DNA of 64,000 nt from Candidatus Zipacnadia bacterium (GTDB lineage Bacteria; Armatimonadota; Zipacnadia; Zipacnadales; UBA5352), in the NCBI GenBank assembly GCA_029821735.1, contig JALGSU010000004.1:62001-126000 (forward strand), in the 5' to 3' direction. Position numbers and translations under genes: made by a program. Positions 37,806 through 46,975 of the stretch are shown here, piece by piece. How positions within the stretch are numbered: position 1 is the first letter of the stretch; each line of letters starts with the position of its first letter. The notes under the pieces are model-generated. The model did not search any database. It worked only from the letters and a program-made list of their open reading frames with translations, and had not been told where the DNA came from.

Positions 37806-39266
37806 TTACCACTCGTAGTGGCGCTCGGGGAGCGGGTCCTGGGCAAGCATCAGGCGGTCGAGGAGCATCCGCTCCATCTCGCGGCGCTGGGCCCGGTGGG
37901 TCTCGTCAGCCCAGAGATTGTCGAACTCGCCGGGGTCGCTGCGCAGGTCATACAGCTCCCCATAGTCCTCGCCCGGGTAGTGGATTAGCTTCCAGTCCTG
38001 AGTGCGCAGGCCCCACTGGTTCACATCATCGGGCTGCAGGCCGCGAGCGGACAGGTCGGGCGCCTCGCGCTCCTGAAGCAGCACCGATTCTCTGCCACGC
38101 GCTCCCTCGTCGTCGCGGATGAGCGGCATCAGCGACTGGCCCTGAACGCCCGCCGGGCAGTCCACTCCGCAGATGTCGAGGACCGTGGGCATGATGTCCA
38201 CCTGCTCGACGAGTTCGTCGGTCACGACGCCCGCGCTGCCCTCGCCCGGCACCCGCCAGAGCATGGGCACGTTCGTGACCTGGTCGAACAGGAAGGGTCC
38301 GTGCCGCCACTGCCAGTGGTCCGTGAGCGAAAGACCGTGGTCGGCGACGAAGAGCACGATGGTATCGTCGGCGATGCTCAGGTCATCGAGCGTACCCATG
38401 AGCCGACCGAACTGGTGGTCGATGAAGCGCATCTGGTCGTAGCAGCTGGCGATGAATGTGCGAAGCTTCTCCTCGTCGGGCTGGCGGCCTCGCTCGAGGT
38501 ATCCTTCGTAGCAGGCGCGGTAATACCACGGCTTCCCGTCGAGGTCCTCCTCGCGCAACTCGGGTATGGGCATGTCGGCCGGATCATAGTAGCCGGCATA
38601 TTCCAGGGGCGGCGAGCACGGCGGCGAGAGTTCGTGGTAGGAGCAGTGACTGAAGAAGGGCGTGCTCGCCTGCGCCTGCCGACCGATGAAGTCGATGGCC
38701 TGGTCGGTGATCCAAGTCAACTCGTGCGCTTCCTCGGGCATACCCACTCGCCCGCGGGCGGTCGCGGACAGGTCGGGGTACTCGCGGTCGATATACTGCA
38801 GATACTCCTCGCCCAGCGTGTTCTCGCAGATGTGCACCTCATCGAAGCCATAGTATGGGCCCTCAACGATGGGCAAGCTCCCCGGGTGCGAGCGCCCGGG
38901 CGTGAACTCCACATGCCCTGGCTCTTTCGGGGGGCGGTGCTTTTGCTGGACCTCGAAGTGTATCTTCCCGGACGCGCAGGTCGCATACCCGGCCTCGCCC
39001 AGGACCTGAGGGATGGTGATCTCGCTTCCGGGCAACTCGACACCGTTTGCCCATACGCCATGCGCGTGCGGGTAGCGCCCGGTGTAGATGGACGCGCGCG
39101 TGGGCATGCAGACCGAGTGCGTGCAGAAAGCGTGATTGAAGCGCGCGCCGCTGTCAGCGAACGCGTCGATGTTCGGGGTCTCGAGCAACTCGTTGCCGTA
39201 GCATCCGAGGAGGTCCCGGCGATGCCCGTCAGTGATGAAGGCTACAACGTTCATTTGGTCGGCCAT
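37806..39266 (-). CDS. Sulfatase, second paralogue
   Basis: 486 residues from ATG 39266, with GAGGAG about eleven bases upstream. FITDGHRRDLLGCYGN is the metal-binding N-terminus; the second Asp of the usual pair is Gly here, as in many members with the D-x-x-R-x-D-x-LGCYGN pattern. CMPTR (Cys53) is the formylglycine site in the C-x-P-x-R form. GKIHF and FVADHGLSL supply the other active-site residues. It is clearly a different subgroup from the neighbouring sulfatase, so the two probably act on different sulfate positions. No signal peptide is visible. It follows the DUF6067-like gene by 54 bases. Confidence 0.93.
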   Translation of the reverse strand: MADQMNVVAFITDGHRRDLLGCYGNELLETPNIDAFADSGARFNHAFCTHSVCMPTRASIYTGRYPHAHGVWANGVELPGSEITIPQVLGEAGYATCASGKIHFEVQQKHRPPKEPGHVEFTPGRSHPGSLPIVEGPYYGFDEVHICENTLGEEYLQYIDREYPDLSATARGRVGMPEEAHELTWITDQAIDFIGRQAQASTPFFSHCSYHELSPPCSPPLEYAGYYDPADMPIPELREEDLDGKPWYYRACYEGYLERGRQPDEEKLRTFIASCYDQMRFIDHQFGRLMGTLDDLSIADDTIVLFVADHGLSLTDHWQWRHGPFLFDQVTNVPMLWRVPGEGSAGVVTDELVEQVDIMPTVLDICGVDCPAGVQGQSLMPLIRDDEGARGRESVLLQEREAPDLSARGLQPDDVNQWGLRTQDWKLIHYPGEDYGELYDLRSDPGEFDNLWADETHRAQRREMERMLLDRLMLAQDPLPERHYEW

Positions 39267-39320
39267 GGTGGTGCCACTCCTCGCGAAACGATGGCTGCGA
39301 CGCTTCGGCCTGCTGGTGGG

Positions 39321-41315
39321 CTATTCAGCCGCCACCGGGGGCTCGAACAGGATCACCCGGAACGAGTTGGAGGGGACTGAGAGCATCAGCGTCTTGCCGA
39401 TGGGTGGGCACGCGAAGCCCGTAGTCGCGTCGGTGATGGCCATGTCCTCGCCCATCTTCGCCCAGACCGGGCGCATATCCATGCGCATGGCCACGAAAGT
39501 GTCCGTGGGGTTCCCGATGGTCAGTAGCACGCTGCCATCTTCGCGGACATACGCGCCATACAACAGCTCTTCCGGCGTCAGTGGCAACCAGTCAGGCAGC
39601 TTCTCGGGTGTATACCACTCGACCGGGTCGCGGTCCAGACCGAAGTCGATGCGAGCGGCCAGCACCGGCGATATCCGCGAGAAGTCCATGTACTTCGGGT
39701 TCAGCAAGAGCACGTTGCCGAAGGGCAGCAGTCGGGCCAGCAGCCAGTCGGTGTACTCTTCACGCGCGTTCAGCGCCGAGGCCAGGAAGCACGCCTGCGA
39801 GCCCCACTGCCGACCAGTGCCCGTGATGTCCAGAAGCGTGCGCGTGATCTCCTCCGGGCGGCCCTTGGACTTGACGCGGAAGTGCTCCCCGTCGGAATAG
39901 ATGTCGACAAAGGTGAGATTGAAGCTGTTGGAGGTCCGTGAGTTGTGCTCCCAGATGATGCCGTCTTCGGGCTTGCGGGTATGGATGACCGTCCACAGGC
40001 GCTTGTGCAGGTCGCGGGTATCAAAGAACGGCCAGCTTCGCTCGGGCCCGCAACCGTGGCTGACGTTGTCGCAGTAGTAGGGGCCGGTATTGTCGACGTA
40101 GATGCCGTCTATGTCGTAGTCTTCCATGGCGCGGTCCACGGCCCATACCAACCAGTCGGTGTATCCGCCGCCCGCGCATGCGCTGGTGTATATCTCGCGC
40201 GCGTCGGGGGAAGTTGAGGCGTAGAGCGGCTCGCCCTTGTTGGATAGCAACCACTCATCGTAGTGGCGCTTGAAGACCTCGGAGGCGAGGCCCAGAGCCG
40301 AGAAGTTCACGTAGACGACGACCCGTATGCCCGCATCATGGTAGGCCTTGACCGCAGCGGTGAACTGCTCGGGGTCTCTGGCCTCCGGGAAGCTGAACCA
40401 CTTGGTGTTGTCGTTCCAGATCAGCGAGACCCGCACTCCCATGTCCGCCCGCGCCTGGGCTTCTTCCGGGGTGTCGGTTATCCTGAAGTGCCCCACGTGG
40501 CGGCCATGCCAGCCGGTCGGCAGCGACTTGCCCGGCGTGGCCTGCAGGCCCATCGTCCAGGTGCGCTCGCCCTCGATCTGCACCGCTTCGCTCACGATGG
40601 TCGCGCGGAAAAGCACGGCATTCTCAGCGCGCTCGATACGCAGGCGGCCGTCGTTCTCGCCGACCCAGTCCTGGTAGCTTTCGGTGATGAAGGTGAGGCC
40701 CCGGTAGTCATCGCCCAGCCAGACATTGCCCTGCCAGCCGGTCTCCCAGCCCCAGTCGGCCTCATCGCCGACGCGCTCATAGTTGGTCTCGCCCCACTGG
40801 TGTCCCACGTAAAAGAGCTTGGCGATCTCCGGGCGCATGGGTATCTCGATGGCGAGGCGCTCGAGAGAGACGTTGCCTTGGACAGTCAGCCGGACCTGCA
40901 TGGCTCCGTCATACTCCAGCCAGCCGGTCGACTGAATGGTGGCAGCGCCCGCCGGGCACTGACCCGCAAACTCGACACGGTCGCCGGCGACGGCGGTCAG
41001 TTCGGTGTCGAGACCCGACAGGACTGTCTCCTGTCCACCGACGGTGGCGATCACGCGCATCGGTCCGGCCAGCAGCGCCTCACCATCGGAGGTAATCGTG
41101 GTGGGCAGCGGCGCCGCGAGCCCGTAGGTGCGGCCCCAGCATGAGACATTCGAGCCATCGACCGACAGCGGCTCAAAGGGCGAGGGCACATCGGTGCTGA
41201 TTCCCGTGCGCGACGTGAGCCACGGATCAGTCGGATCATCCAGATCCGTGTATGCGTGAAGGGCGGTCCCCGCTCCGGTCATGAGCAGCAGTGCGACGAT
41301 GGTGATCGTTCTCAT
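39321..41315 (-). CDS. Secreted DUF6067-like glycoside hydrolase
   Basis: 664 residues from ATG 41315; signal peptide residues 1-21 (ending LHAYT). The N-terminal half is a beta-sandwich with CWGRTYGL, LLAGPMRVIATVGGQE and GNVWLGDDYRGLTFI. The C-terminal half is a TIM-barrel-like domain with IRVVVYVNFSAL, YDIDGIYVDNTGPYYCDN and WEHNSRTSNSF. DGIYVD matches DGMYID at 19929-23027 and DGVYFD at 42609-44609, so its Asp residues are catalytic candidates. This is the first gene of the minus-strand sulfatase operon, divergent from a paralogue starting 148 bases away across a 24-base inverted repeat. The substrate is unknown; the sulfatases suggest a sulfated glycan. Confidence 0.82.
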   Translation of the reverse strand: MRTITIVALLLMTGAGTALHAYTDLDDPTDPWLTSRTGISTDVPSPFEPLSVDGSNVSCWGRTYGLAAPLPTTITSDGEALLAGPMRVIATVGGQETVLSGLDTELTAVAGDRVEFAGQCPAGAATIQSTGWLEYDGAMQVRLTVQGNVSLERLAIEIPMRPEIAKLFYVGHQWGETNYERVGDEADWGWETGWQGNVWLGDDYRGLTFITESYQDWVGENDGRLRIERAENAVLFRATIVSEAVQIEGERTWTMGLQATPGKSLPTGWHGRHVGHFRITDTPEEAQARADMGVRVSLIWNDNTKWFSFPEARDPEQFTAAVKAYHDAGIRVVVYVNFSALGLASEVFKRHYDEWLLSNKGEPLYASTSPDAREIYTSACAGGGYTDWLVWAVDRAMEDYDIDGIYVDNTGPYYCDNVSHGCGPERSWPFFDTRDLHKRLWTVIHTRKPEDGIIWEHNSRTSNSFNLTFVDIYSDGEHFRVKSKGRPEEITRTLLDITGTGRQWGSQACFLASALNAREEYTDWLLARLLPFGNVLLLNPKYMDFSRISPVLAARIDFGLDRDPVEWYTPEKLPDWLPLTPEELLYGAYVREDGSVLLTIGNPTDTFVAMRMDMRPVWAKMGEDMAITDATTGFACPPIGKTLMLSVPSNSFRVILFEPPVAAE

Positions 41316-41356
41316 ATCTGGCGCCTCTCGAACTGCGCGATGGATGTGCTATCTCA

Positions 41357-41380
41357 GATTCAGGTTCGGCCACCTGAATC
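41357..41380. promoter_or_regulatory. Inverted repeat in divergent promoter region
   Basis: GATTCAGGT (41357-41365) and its exact complement ACCTGAATC (41372-41380) flank a six-base TCGGCC spacer. It lies 42 bases from one start and 84 from the other, in the only gap between two divergently transcribed DUF6067-like genes. This suits a shared operator for a dimeric regulator; a transcript hairpin is the alternative. Confidence 0.5.
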
Positions 41381-41463
41381 CTCCTACGAGCGTTGCAGGC
41401 CTCTGATCGGTTGAGCGGGAAAAGGCGAGGGGTGCGTCAAGTTGGTCGCTGGAGGATCGCACG

Positions 41464-42666
41464 ATGGACAGGCAACTGCTCGTGCTCGTCGTTGCGCTGC
41501 TGGCCGGTACTGCCGCGTCTGCGCAGGACGTTCCCTTGGCGGAGATTCCCCCGCCGATGATGGTGGCGCCAGCCACCACGCGCCCGCCTGTCATCGACGG
41601 GACCATCGAGCCGGGCGAGTGGCGTCAGGCAGCGTCTACCACTGCCTTCATCAATCTGGCGGACGCGAATCTTGCCGAGGTGCAGACGGTCGTGCACCTG
41701 TGCTACGACTCTGAGCGGCTCTACATGGGCTTCGACTTGCCCATCGGCCCCGAGGAACTGCCGCGCACCACGGCAACCGCTCGCGACACCGGCGTGTGGG
41801 CGGATGACTCGATCGAGGTTTATCTCCTCGGCGAGGGCGGCGGCGACGGCAATATCTACCAACTCGTGGGCAACAGCGCGGGCGCCATCTTCGACCAGCG
41901 CGGTGGCGACAAGTCCTGGGACGGCGACTGGCAATTCGTGAACCGGGTCGAGCGCGGGCTGTGGACTGCGGAGCTGTCAATCGCGTGGCGCGAACTCGGT
42001 ACGACTGAACCGACGGGGCAGACGTGGCGGGCGCAGTTCGCGCGCTCGGCCGGGGTCTTCACGGCGTGGGCATACACGGTGAAAGGGTACAACAACCCGC
42101 CGCTGTGGGGTCACCTGAAGTTCGCCGGCGAGACGGGCATGGCGCGTTTTCTTGCACTGGATACATCGCTGCCGGGCAGCCTGACCGTGGACGGGACGCT
42201 GAGCACCACGACTCCGGACACCTTGCGCGTGTCGGCTGGCGCGGACCTGCAGCCGTTTGGACCCGCTCAGGAGAAGAGTCTGCCCGCCCCAAACAATCCG
42301 GATTGGCAGAGGAAGTCGAATCCGCTGACCAGCGGCGGAGCTGTGAACAGCTTCAACTTCACGTTGGCGGCTCAAGACGAAGGTCGCCGGCTGCTGTATC
42401 TGGGCGCTGCCGATGACCGCGGGAACGTGCTGCATCATCAGGTTGTGCCGCTGGTCATCAAGCGTCCCACCTGGGTGCAGTTGCTGGCCCACCCATCCGA
42501 GCGCCAGGCGTATGTGGCGGTCGACCTGCGCACCCAGGCTGCAGGCGAGACCTTCGATCTGTATATCAAAGCCCAGCAACGCGGTGGGCCCTACCGAGGC
42601 ATTCTCGAGTGGGAGGGCCTCGCCGGCGGGCGGCAGCGAGCTATGACTGCGAACACCGTGTGCTGA
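41464..42666 (+). CDS. CBM9-like domain protein, N-terminal frame of a frameshifted DUF6067-like hydrolase
   Basis: ATG 41464 with GGAGG eight bases upstream; signal peptide residues 1-20 (ending ASAQD). Residues 35-215 are a CBM9-like module (IDGTIEPGEWRQA, LCYDSERLYMGF, WADDSIEVYLLGEGG, YQLVGNSAGA). The next 150 residues are a second beta domain. The frame ends at 42666 after losing sense near 42630 (EWEGLAGG then RQRAMTANTVC). The continuation AASYDCEHRVLKSG is in the next frame. A single base missing from the G/C run near 42630 restores one protein of about 1048 residues. Confidence 0.72.
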   Translation: MDRQLLVLVVALLAGTAASAQDVPLAEIPPPMMVAPATTRPPVIDGTIEPGEWRQAASTTAFINLADANLAEVQTVVHLCYDSERLYMGFDLPIGPEELPRTTATARDTGVWADDSIEVYLLGEGGGDGNIYQLVGNSAGAIFDQRGGDKSWDGDWQFVNRVERGLWTAELSIAWRELGTTEPTGQTWRAQFARSAGVFTAWAYTVKGYNNPPLWGHLKFAGETGMARFLALDTSLPGSLTVDGTLSTTTPDTLRVSAGADLQPFGPAQEKSLPAPNNPDWQRKSNPLTSGGAVNSFNFTLAAQDEGRRLLYLGAADDRGNVLHHQVVPLVIKRPTWVQLLAHPSERQAYVAVDLRTQAAGETFDLYIKAQQRGGPYRGILEWEGLAGGRQRAMTANTVC

Positions 42667-44609
42667 AGAGCGGCACCGACGAGGTGATTCTCGAGGACAG
42701 CTTCGTGTATGAGCGAGTCGCGCAGCCCATCTGGTACACCGAAGGCACCAAGATGGGTCTCGGCGACATCGTGCCGAAGCCCTGGACGCCAGTGCAGTGT
42801 GGCGACGACGCGGTCGGTGTGTTGGGGCGGACGTACACTCTCGGCGGCGAGGCAGTGCTCGAGCAAGTGAGCGCGGCTGGTGAAGACCTGCTGGCCGGGC
42901 CCGTTCGCCTGGAGGCGACTGTTGGCGGCCAGAACGTGGCGGTGACCGGGATGCGGCGCCGTTCGCTGGCGCAGTCGGATGCGAAGGGCAGCTACGAGAC
43001 CACCGGCACCCTTGGGCTGCGCTTCGATCTTGAGCTGAAGTCTGAGGCTGAGACGATCGTCGACGGTCTGCGCCTGGTCGTGCCGCTGAGGCCTGAGCGC
43101 GCGATCTACTATCACCATTGCTCGTCCTACTATGCGCGCGGATACGCCGGGCTGCTGCCGGAGGAGGGCCTGAGTCTCGGCTTCCGACCGTTCGTGTGGC
43201 TGGGTGACGACGAACGCGGGCTGATGTGGTTTGCGGAGTCGACGCGTGGCTGGGCGGAGGGCGAGGAACCGATCCAGGTGCGTCGCACGCCGGAGGCCAC
43301 CGAACTGGTGATTGACTTCGTGGGTGGCAAGACGCTGATGCAGGGCACGTCCCTGACCTTCGGGCTGCAGGCCACGCCCGCAAAGCCCGCGCCTGATGAC
43401 TGGCGGTCGTGGCGTGTGGACCGCGTGTGGGTCAAACGGCAGCTCGCCAAGATGGAGCTGAGTCTCGAGGACCGTGATGTGCCACTGGCCTGGCGTCTCC
43501 TGTGGTTCTGCGACGGTCGCGTGCCGCTTTACTGCAACCTGCACACCGCGCCTCTGGACGTGATGGATGAGTTCACCGACTGGGTCGATGGCGTGCATGA
43601 GCGGGGCACCCGGGTCGTGCCCTACCTGTATCTGCACGGTGTGAGCGCTGGGGCCACCGGATATGAGCGCTACTATCCGATCTGGCAGATCACTTCGCCG
43701 CGGCAGATCGGCGGCGGCGAGCGCGTCATCATGGGGGCGTGCCCGTCCAGCAGCTTCGGCGACTACCTGCTCTACGGCATCGCTCAGTGGGCAGAGAAGT
43801 ATGGTGCGGACGGTGTCTACTTCGACGGCGCGGGCCCGCCTGTGGAATGCGGGAACACGCTGCATCACCACGGCTGGTCCACCACCGATGGCGCGCGGCA
43901 CATCGAATTCCCTATCTTCGGTCTGCGGGAGTTCTACAAGCGGCTGTGGATCATCCTGTCCGAGCGCGTCGATGACCCGATAGTCTGGACGCACGCGGAC
44001 GGCAAGATGCCGATCCCCTGCTTCTCGTTCACCACGGCGAACTGGATCGGTGAGATGGTGCAGGGCCCGCTGCGCACCGGCGATGCGTTCCTGTCGGATA
44101 TGCAGCCACTGGACTGGTGGCGCGCATACATGCAGGCGACCCAGTGGGGGCCGGTGCCGATGTGGCTGGTGACGACGGCTCGCGCGGACGAGGAGATGCG
44201 GCTTCGGCAGCAGATGGACACGTGGGCGCTGCTGCTGGTGCACGGGACGCCGTTCGCGCGCCGCGGGCATCTGAGCAACGAGCAGATTGACACCATCTGG
44301 TCGGCTCAGAGCGACTTCGGTATCGGGGACGCGAACTTCCACGGTTACTGGGCGAACGGGAGTCTGGTGGGGCTGTCGCCGGAAGACCCCGGCATCGTGG
44401 CCAGCTTCTATGAGCGGGACGGCAAAGTGATGCTGGTCATCGCGAACTTCACCGACGAGGACCAGCAGGTCAGCGCGACTCTGAGCGGCGTCGCGCAGTC
44501 GGCGAGCGGTGGTTTCGCGGACGTCATGACAGGCGAAACCGTGGCCGCGCCCGGCGGCGTGGTCAGTGTCACCGTGGGCGCGAAGTCATTTCGCCTGCTG
44601 CGAGGATAG
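42609..44609 (+). CDS. DUF6067-like glycoside hydrolase, C-terminal frame of the frameshifted gene
   Basis: Formally starts at GTG 42609, without a ribosome site; protein-like sequence begins about 42640. It carries the same beta-sandwich (LLAGPVRLEATVGGQN, FVWLGDDERGLMWFAEST) and barrel (KYGADGVYFDGAGPP, IVWTHADGKMPI) as the genes at 19929 and 39321, with DGVYFD as catalytic-region candidate and a His-rich turn (TLHHHGW) after it. The C-terminus is a small beta-sandwich. The complete product would be an exported enzyme with an N-terminal CBM9-like module. It converges on the next minus-strand gene with only four bases between stops. Confidence 0.78.
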   Translation: MGGPRRRAAASYDCEHRVLKSGTDEVILEDSFVYERVAQPIWYTEGTKMGLGDIVPKPWTPVQCGDDAVGVLGRTYTLGGEAVLEQVSAAGEDLLAGPVRLEATVGGQNVAVTGMRRRSLAQSDAKGSYETTGTLGLRFDLELKSEAETIVDGLRLVVPLRPERAIYYHHCSSYYARGYAGLLPEEGLSLGFRPFVWLGDDERGLMWFAESTRGWAEGEEPIQVRRTPEATELVIDFVGGKTLMQGTSLTFGLQATPAKPAPDDWRSWRVDRVWVKRQLAKMELSLEDRDVPLAWRLLWFCDGRVPLYCNLHTAPLDVMDEFTDWVDGVHERGTRVVPYLYLHGVSAGATGYERYYPIWQITSPRQIGGGERVIMGACPSSSFGDYLLYGIAQWAEKYGADGVYFDGAGPPVECGNTLHHHGWSTTDGARHIEFPIFGLREFYKRLWIILSERVDDPIVWTHADGKMPIPCFSFTTANWIGEMVQGPLRTGDAFLSDMQPLDWWRAYMQATQWGPVPMWLVTTARADEEMRLRQQMDTWALLLVHGTPFARRGHLSNEQIDTIWSAQSDFGIGDANFHGYWANGSLVGLSPEDPGIVASFYERDGKVMLVIANFTDEDQQVSATLSGVAQSASGGFADVMTGETVAAPGGVVSVTVGAKSFRLLRG

Positions 44610-44613
44610 CGCG

Positions 44614-46842
44614 TCAGAACCCCGACGTCGCTGCGTAAGGTCCGTCGAGGACGAACTCGCCGATGCGGTGGGGGCGCAGCGTTGCCGCGGCTGGCGCCCC
44701 CTGGTCGGCGCGCTCGCGAAGCTCCTCAACATGGCCGAGGCGTGAGACGACGCCCCACCACGCGGTGCGTGAGGCCAGCGAGTTGCCGTCCCAGAAAGTG
44801 ACACCCGACGCGCCCGCATCATACCAGTCCAGCACCTGTCGCATCATGTCATCGAGCGGCGGCGCGCGCCATCCGATGATGGTCGGGCGCCAGGGGATCC
44901 CCCGCTCGCCGCAGACCTCGCGGAAGAACTCCATGTCATAGGCTTTGGCCTTCGCGCCGCCAGCTCCCATGTATGGGGAGATCTCGTCGAGCAGGCCAGC
45001 CTGCACCCAGCCGCGCACGTCTATACCGAAGCGCAGGTTGTCGGCCTCGTTGGCGTAGACGAATGCGCTGATTGCCAGCCGCTCCCCGTCGCCACGCCGC
45101 GCCTGCTCCTCGTCGAGCATCTGCCGAATCTCGCGCATGAACTCGGTCATCAGTTCGGCGCGCAGAGCCATGATACGCTCGTCGGTCTCGGGCAGCGCGC
45201 GCGGGTCCTCGCCGTGGCGCTCCTCAAAGAGCGTGCAGAACGGTTGCTCGTAGAGCACGCAGGGCGCGCCGCGGTTGAAGCTCAGGTTCGCGCCATCGGC
45301 GCCGAAGCCCACCGCTTCACGCAACACATCGACCAAATGGGCGCGCACCTGGGGCACCGCAAAACTCATGCGGGCGACGGGTGTGCCATCGCGGTCAACG
45401 CAACGCCAGTCGGGGTGCGCGTCGTAGAAGCTGCTGCGGAAGACGTTCTCAAGTGGCCACGGGTAGACCCACGCCGCCGGCCGAATGCTCACGTGCACTT
45501 TCATCCCGATCGACTTAGCGCCCTCGATGTAGACCTGCGTGGGGTTGACGCCGGTGCGGGCCATCGTGGTGACGGCTTCGGCGAACTGCCGGTCCACGGC
45601 CCTGCTGTACGCAGACTGTATGCCATCGGGCCCCAGCCCGGGCATGTTGCCGAACTCGGATGGGTAGTTGAGCAGATCGGCGCCGCTCACGCATGCGTAG
45701 AGTGTGCCAAAATCGGAGTAGCGCAACTCCTCGATGTCACTGAGCAGATCCTCGCGTGTGCACAGGCCCTCGGCGCCGATGTAGCTGTACCCGTCGATGG
45801 TGATAGCAAGTCGGCGGGTTGAGGGATCAGCGCGGTCGGCGAGAAGCTTGGTCACCTCACCCTCGCTCAAAGGAACGAGTTTCACCCAGGCCACCGTGCA
45901 TTCGGCGGGGGCGGGCGGCTGGTACTGCGCGATCTGCAGTTGCTCACCAGTCAGATCGGCGACCTTGACCAGTATCTCTTCCACAGGCCCGCCCTTGCGT
46001 GTGCGGCAGACGTAGGTCGGATCCGAGGAGAGCTTTGCACGCATCTTGGTGCCCATGAAGCCAAGGTAGACCGCATGCCATCCCTGAGCGTCCAGCGGCA
46101 GCGTCAGAGCTGGCGCGCCGGCCTCCGCTGCTGCTGACACGAGCGTGCCCGTGTGTGGGCCGATCTCATATTCGAACATGGTCCACTTGCCTTGTTCGCG
46201 CCGGTCGCTGAGCGCATCCTGTGGCTGGCAGCGGGTCATGTCCGTGATCACTGTGGCCTCGTCATTCCGCTGCCAGTCAGAAGCAGTCACGCCTCCCATG
46301 GGCGGGGCGGGGCCTACCTCCAGATCGTCCGCCCACAACTCGCCCGCGCCGAACTTGCCGTAGATCGTGACCCACATCTGCTCGACCGGCCAGTCGGGGC
46401 GAGGCGTGACCCGGATCGCGAACCTTCGCCAATCCCAGTCGCCGGCAGGCAGATCGCGGTAGACATGGGTGGTGTCTTTGTAGGGGTGGTCCTTGTAGAG
46501 GACGTGTATGTAGAAGCGCACCGCCTCTTTGGCCGTGTCATCGACCTTCAGTCCGACGCCTCTGAACCAGCCGGATACTGTCCAGGGACCGGTCCCCGGG
46601 GCGTCGATCTCCTGGCGCAGCCACCGGTCCTCATCGACCGGCAGCAGGCGCAGGCCGACTTCGCCCGAATGCGCCGCGTTCGCGGATAGCTCCCACCGCT
46701 CAGTTGGGCCGAGCTCTATCCATCCCGTGGGGAGCGCGCCTTCGTTTGCCTGCTCGAAGCCGGCGTTGACGAGCATCTCGGCGGCGGTGGCGGGCGCGAG
46801 GCAGGTGAGAGCTGCGAACACGATCACAAGTGCGAGCCGCAT
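44614..46842 (-). CDS. Secreted CBM4/9 plus GH10-like (GHL10) hydrolase
   Basis: 742 residues from ATG 46842, with GGGAGG seven bases upstream; the open frame to 47004 is an upstream extension without signal. Signal peptide residues 1-21 (ending ATAAE). Residues 24-180 are CBM4/9-like (MLVNAGFEQANEGALPTGW, LWADDLEVGPAPP). A beta region follows, then from about 390 to the end a TIM barrel: YIEGAKSIGMKVHVSIRPAAW, DAHPDWRCVDRDGTPVARM, GADGANLSFNRGAPCVLY and FRPTIIGWRAPPLDDM. This resembles the family-10-like hypothetical glycosyl hydrolases. The DGANLSFNRG strand differs from the DG-Y-x-D strand of the other hydrolases, so the catalytic residues are not clear. Divergent from the 2-hydroxyacid dehydrogenase gene. 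Confidence 0.8.
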   Translation of the reverse strand: MRLALVIVFAALTCLAPATAAEMLVNAGFEQANEGALPTGWIELGPTERWELSANAAHSGEVGLRLLPVDEDRWLRQEIDAPGTGPWTVSGWFRGVGLKVDDTAKEAVRFYIHVLYKDHPYKDTTHVYRDLPAGDWDWRRFAIRVTPRPDWPVEQMWVTIYGKFGAGELWADDLEVGPAPPMGGVTASDWQRNDEATVITDMTRCQPQDALSDRREQGKWTMFEYEIGPHTGTLVSAAAEAGAPALTLPLDAQGWHAVYLGFMGTKMRAKLSSDPTYVCRTRKGGPVEEILVKVADLTGEQLQIAQYQPPAPAECTVAWVKLVPLSEGEVTKLLADRADPSTRRLAITIDGYSYIGAEGLCTREDLLSDIEELRYSDFGTLYACVSGADLLNYPSEFGNMPGLGPDGIQSAYSRAVDRQFAEAVTTMARTGVNPTQVYIEGAKSIGMKVHVSIRPAAWVYPWPLENVFRSSFYDAHPDWRCVDRDGTPVARMSFAVPQVRAHLVDVLREAVGFGADGANLSFNRGAPCVLYEQPFCTLFEERHGEDPRALPETDERIMALRAELMTEFMREIRQMLDEEQARRGDGERLAISAFVYANEADNLRFGIDVRGWVQAGLLDEISPYMGAGGAKAKAYDMEFFREVCGERGIPWRPTIIGWRAPPLDDMMRQVLDWYDAGASGVTFWDGNSLASRTAWWGVVSRLGHVEELRERADQGAPAAATLRPHRIGEFVLDGPYAATSGF

Positions 46843-46936
46843 GGCCGGACCTCCCGTAGCGTGGTAGAACAAGTCTTCACCTGCGCCAACGTGGGGACCT
46901 TCTCCGAGCAGGTCTGCACTCGGCAGGCGCGGAAGT

Positions 46937-46953
46937 ATTCTCTGACGGAGAAT
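46937..46953. promoter_or_regulatory. Inverted repeat ATTCTC-N5-GAGAAT before the dehydrogenase gene
   Basis: ATTCTC (46937-46942) and GAGAAT (46948-46953) flank TGACG. The site lies 23 bases before ATG 46976 and just upstream of its GAGGTGA ribosome site, in a 133-base divergent gap. It is a possible operator, or a short hairpin in the leader. Confidence 0.35.
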
Positions 46954-46975
46954 CCGTAACGCGAGGTGAGCCGCA

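Noticed and set aside
36610..37818. 402-codon plus-strand open frame
   Set aside because: It is antisense to a sulfatase with all active-site motifs.
42591..44342. 583-codon minus-strand open frame
   Set aside because: It is antisense to the DUF6067-like hydrolase and lacks motifs.
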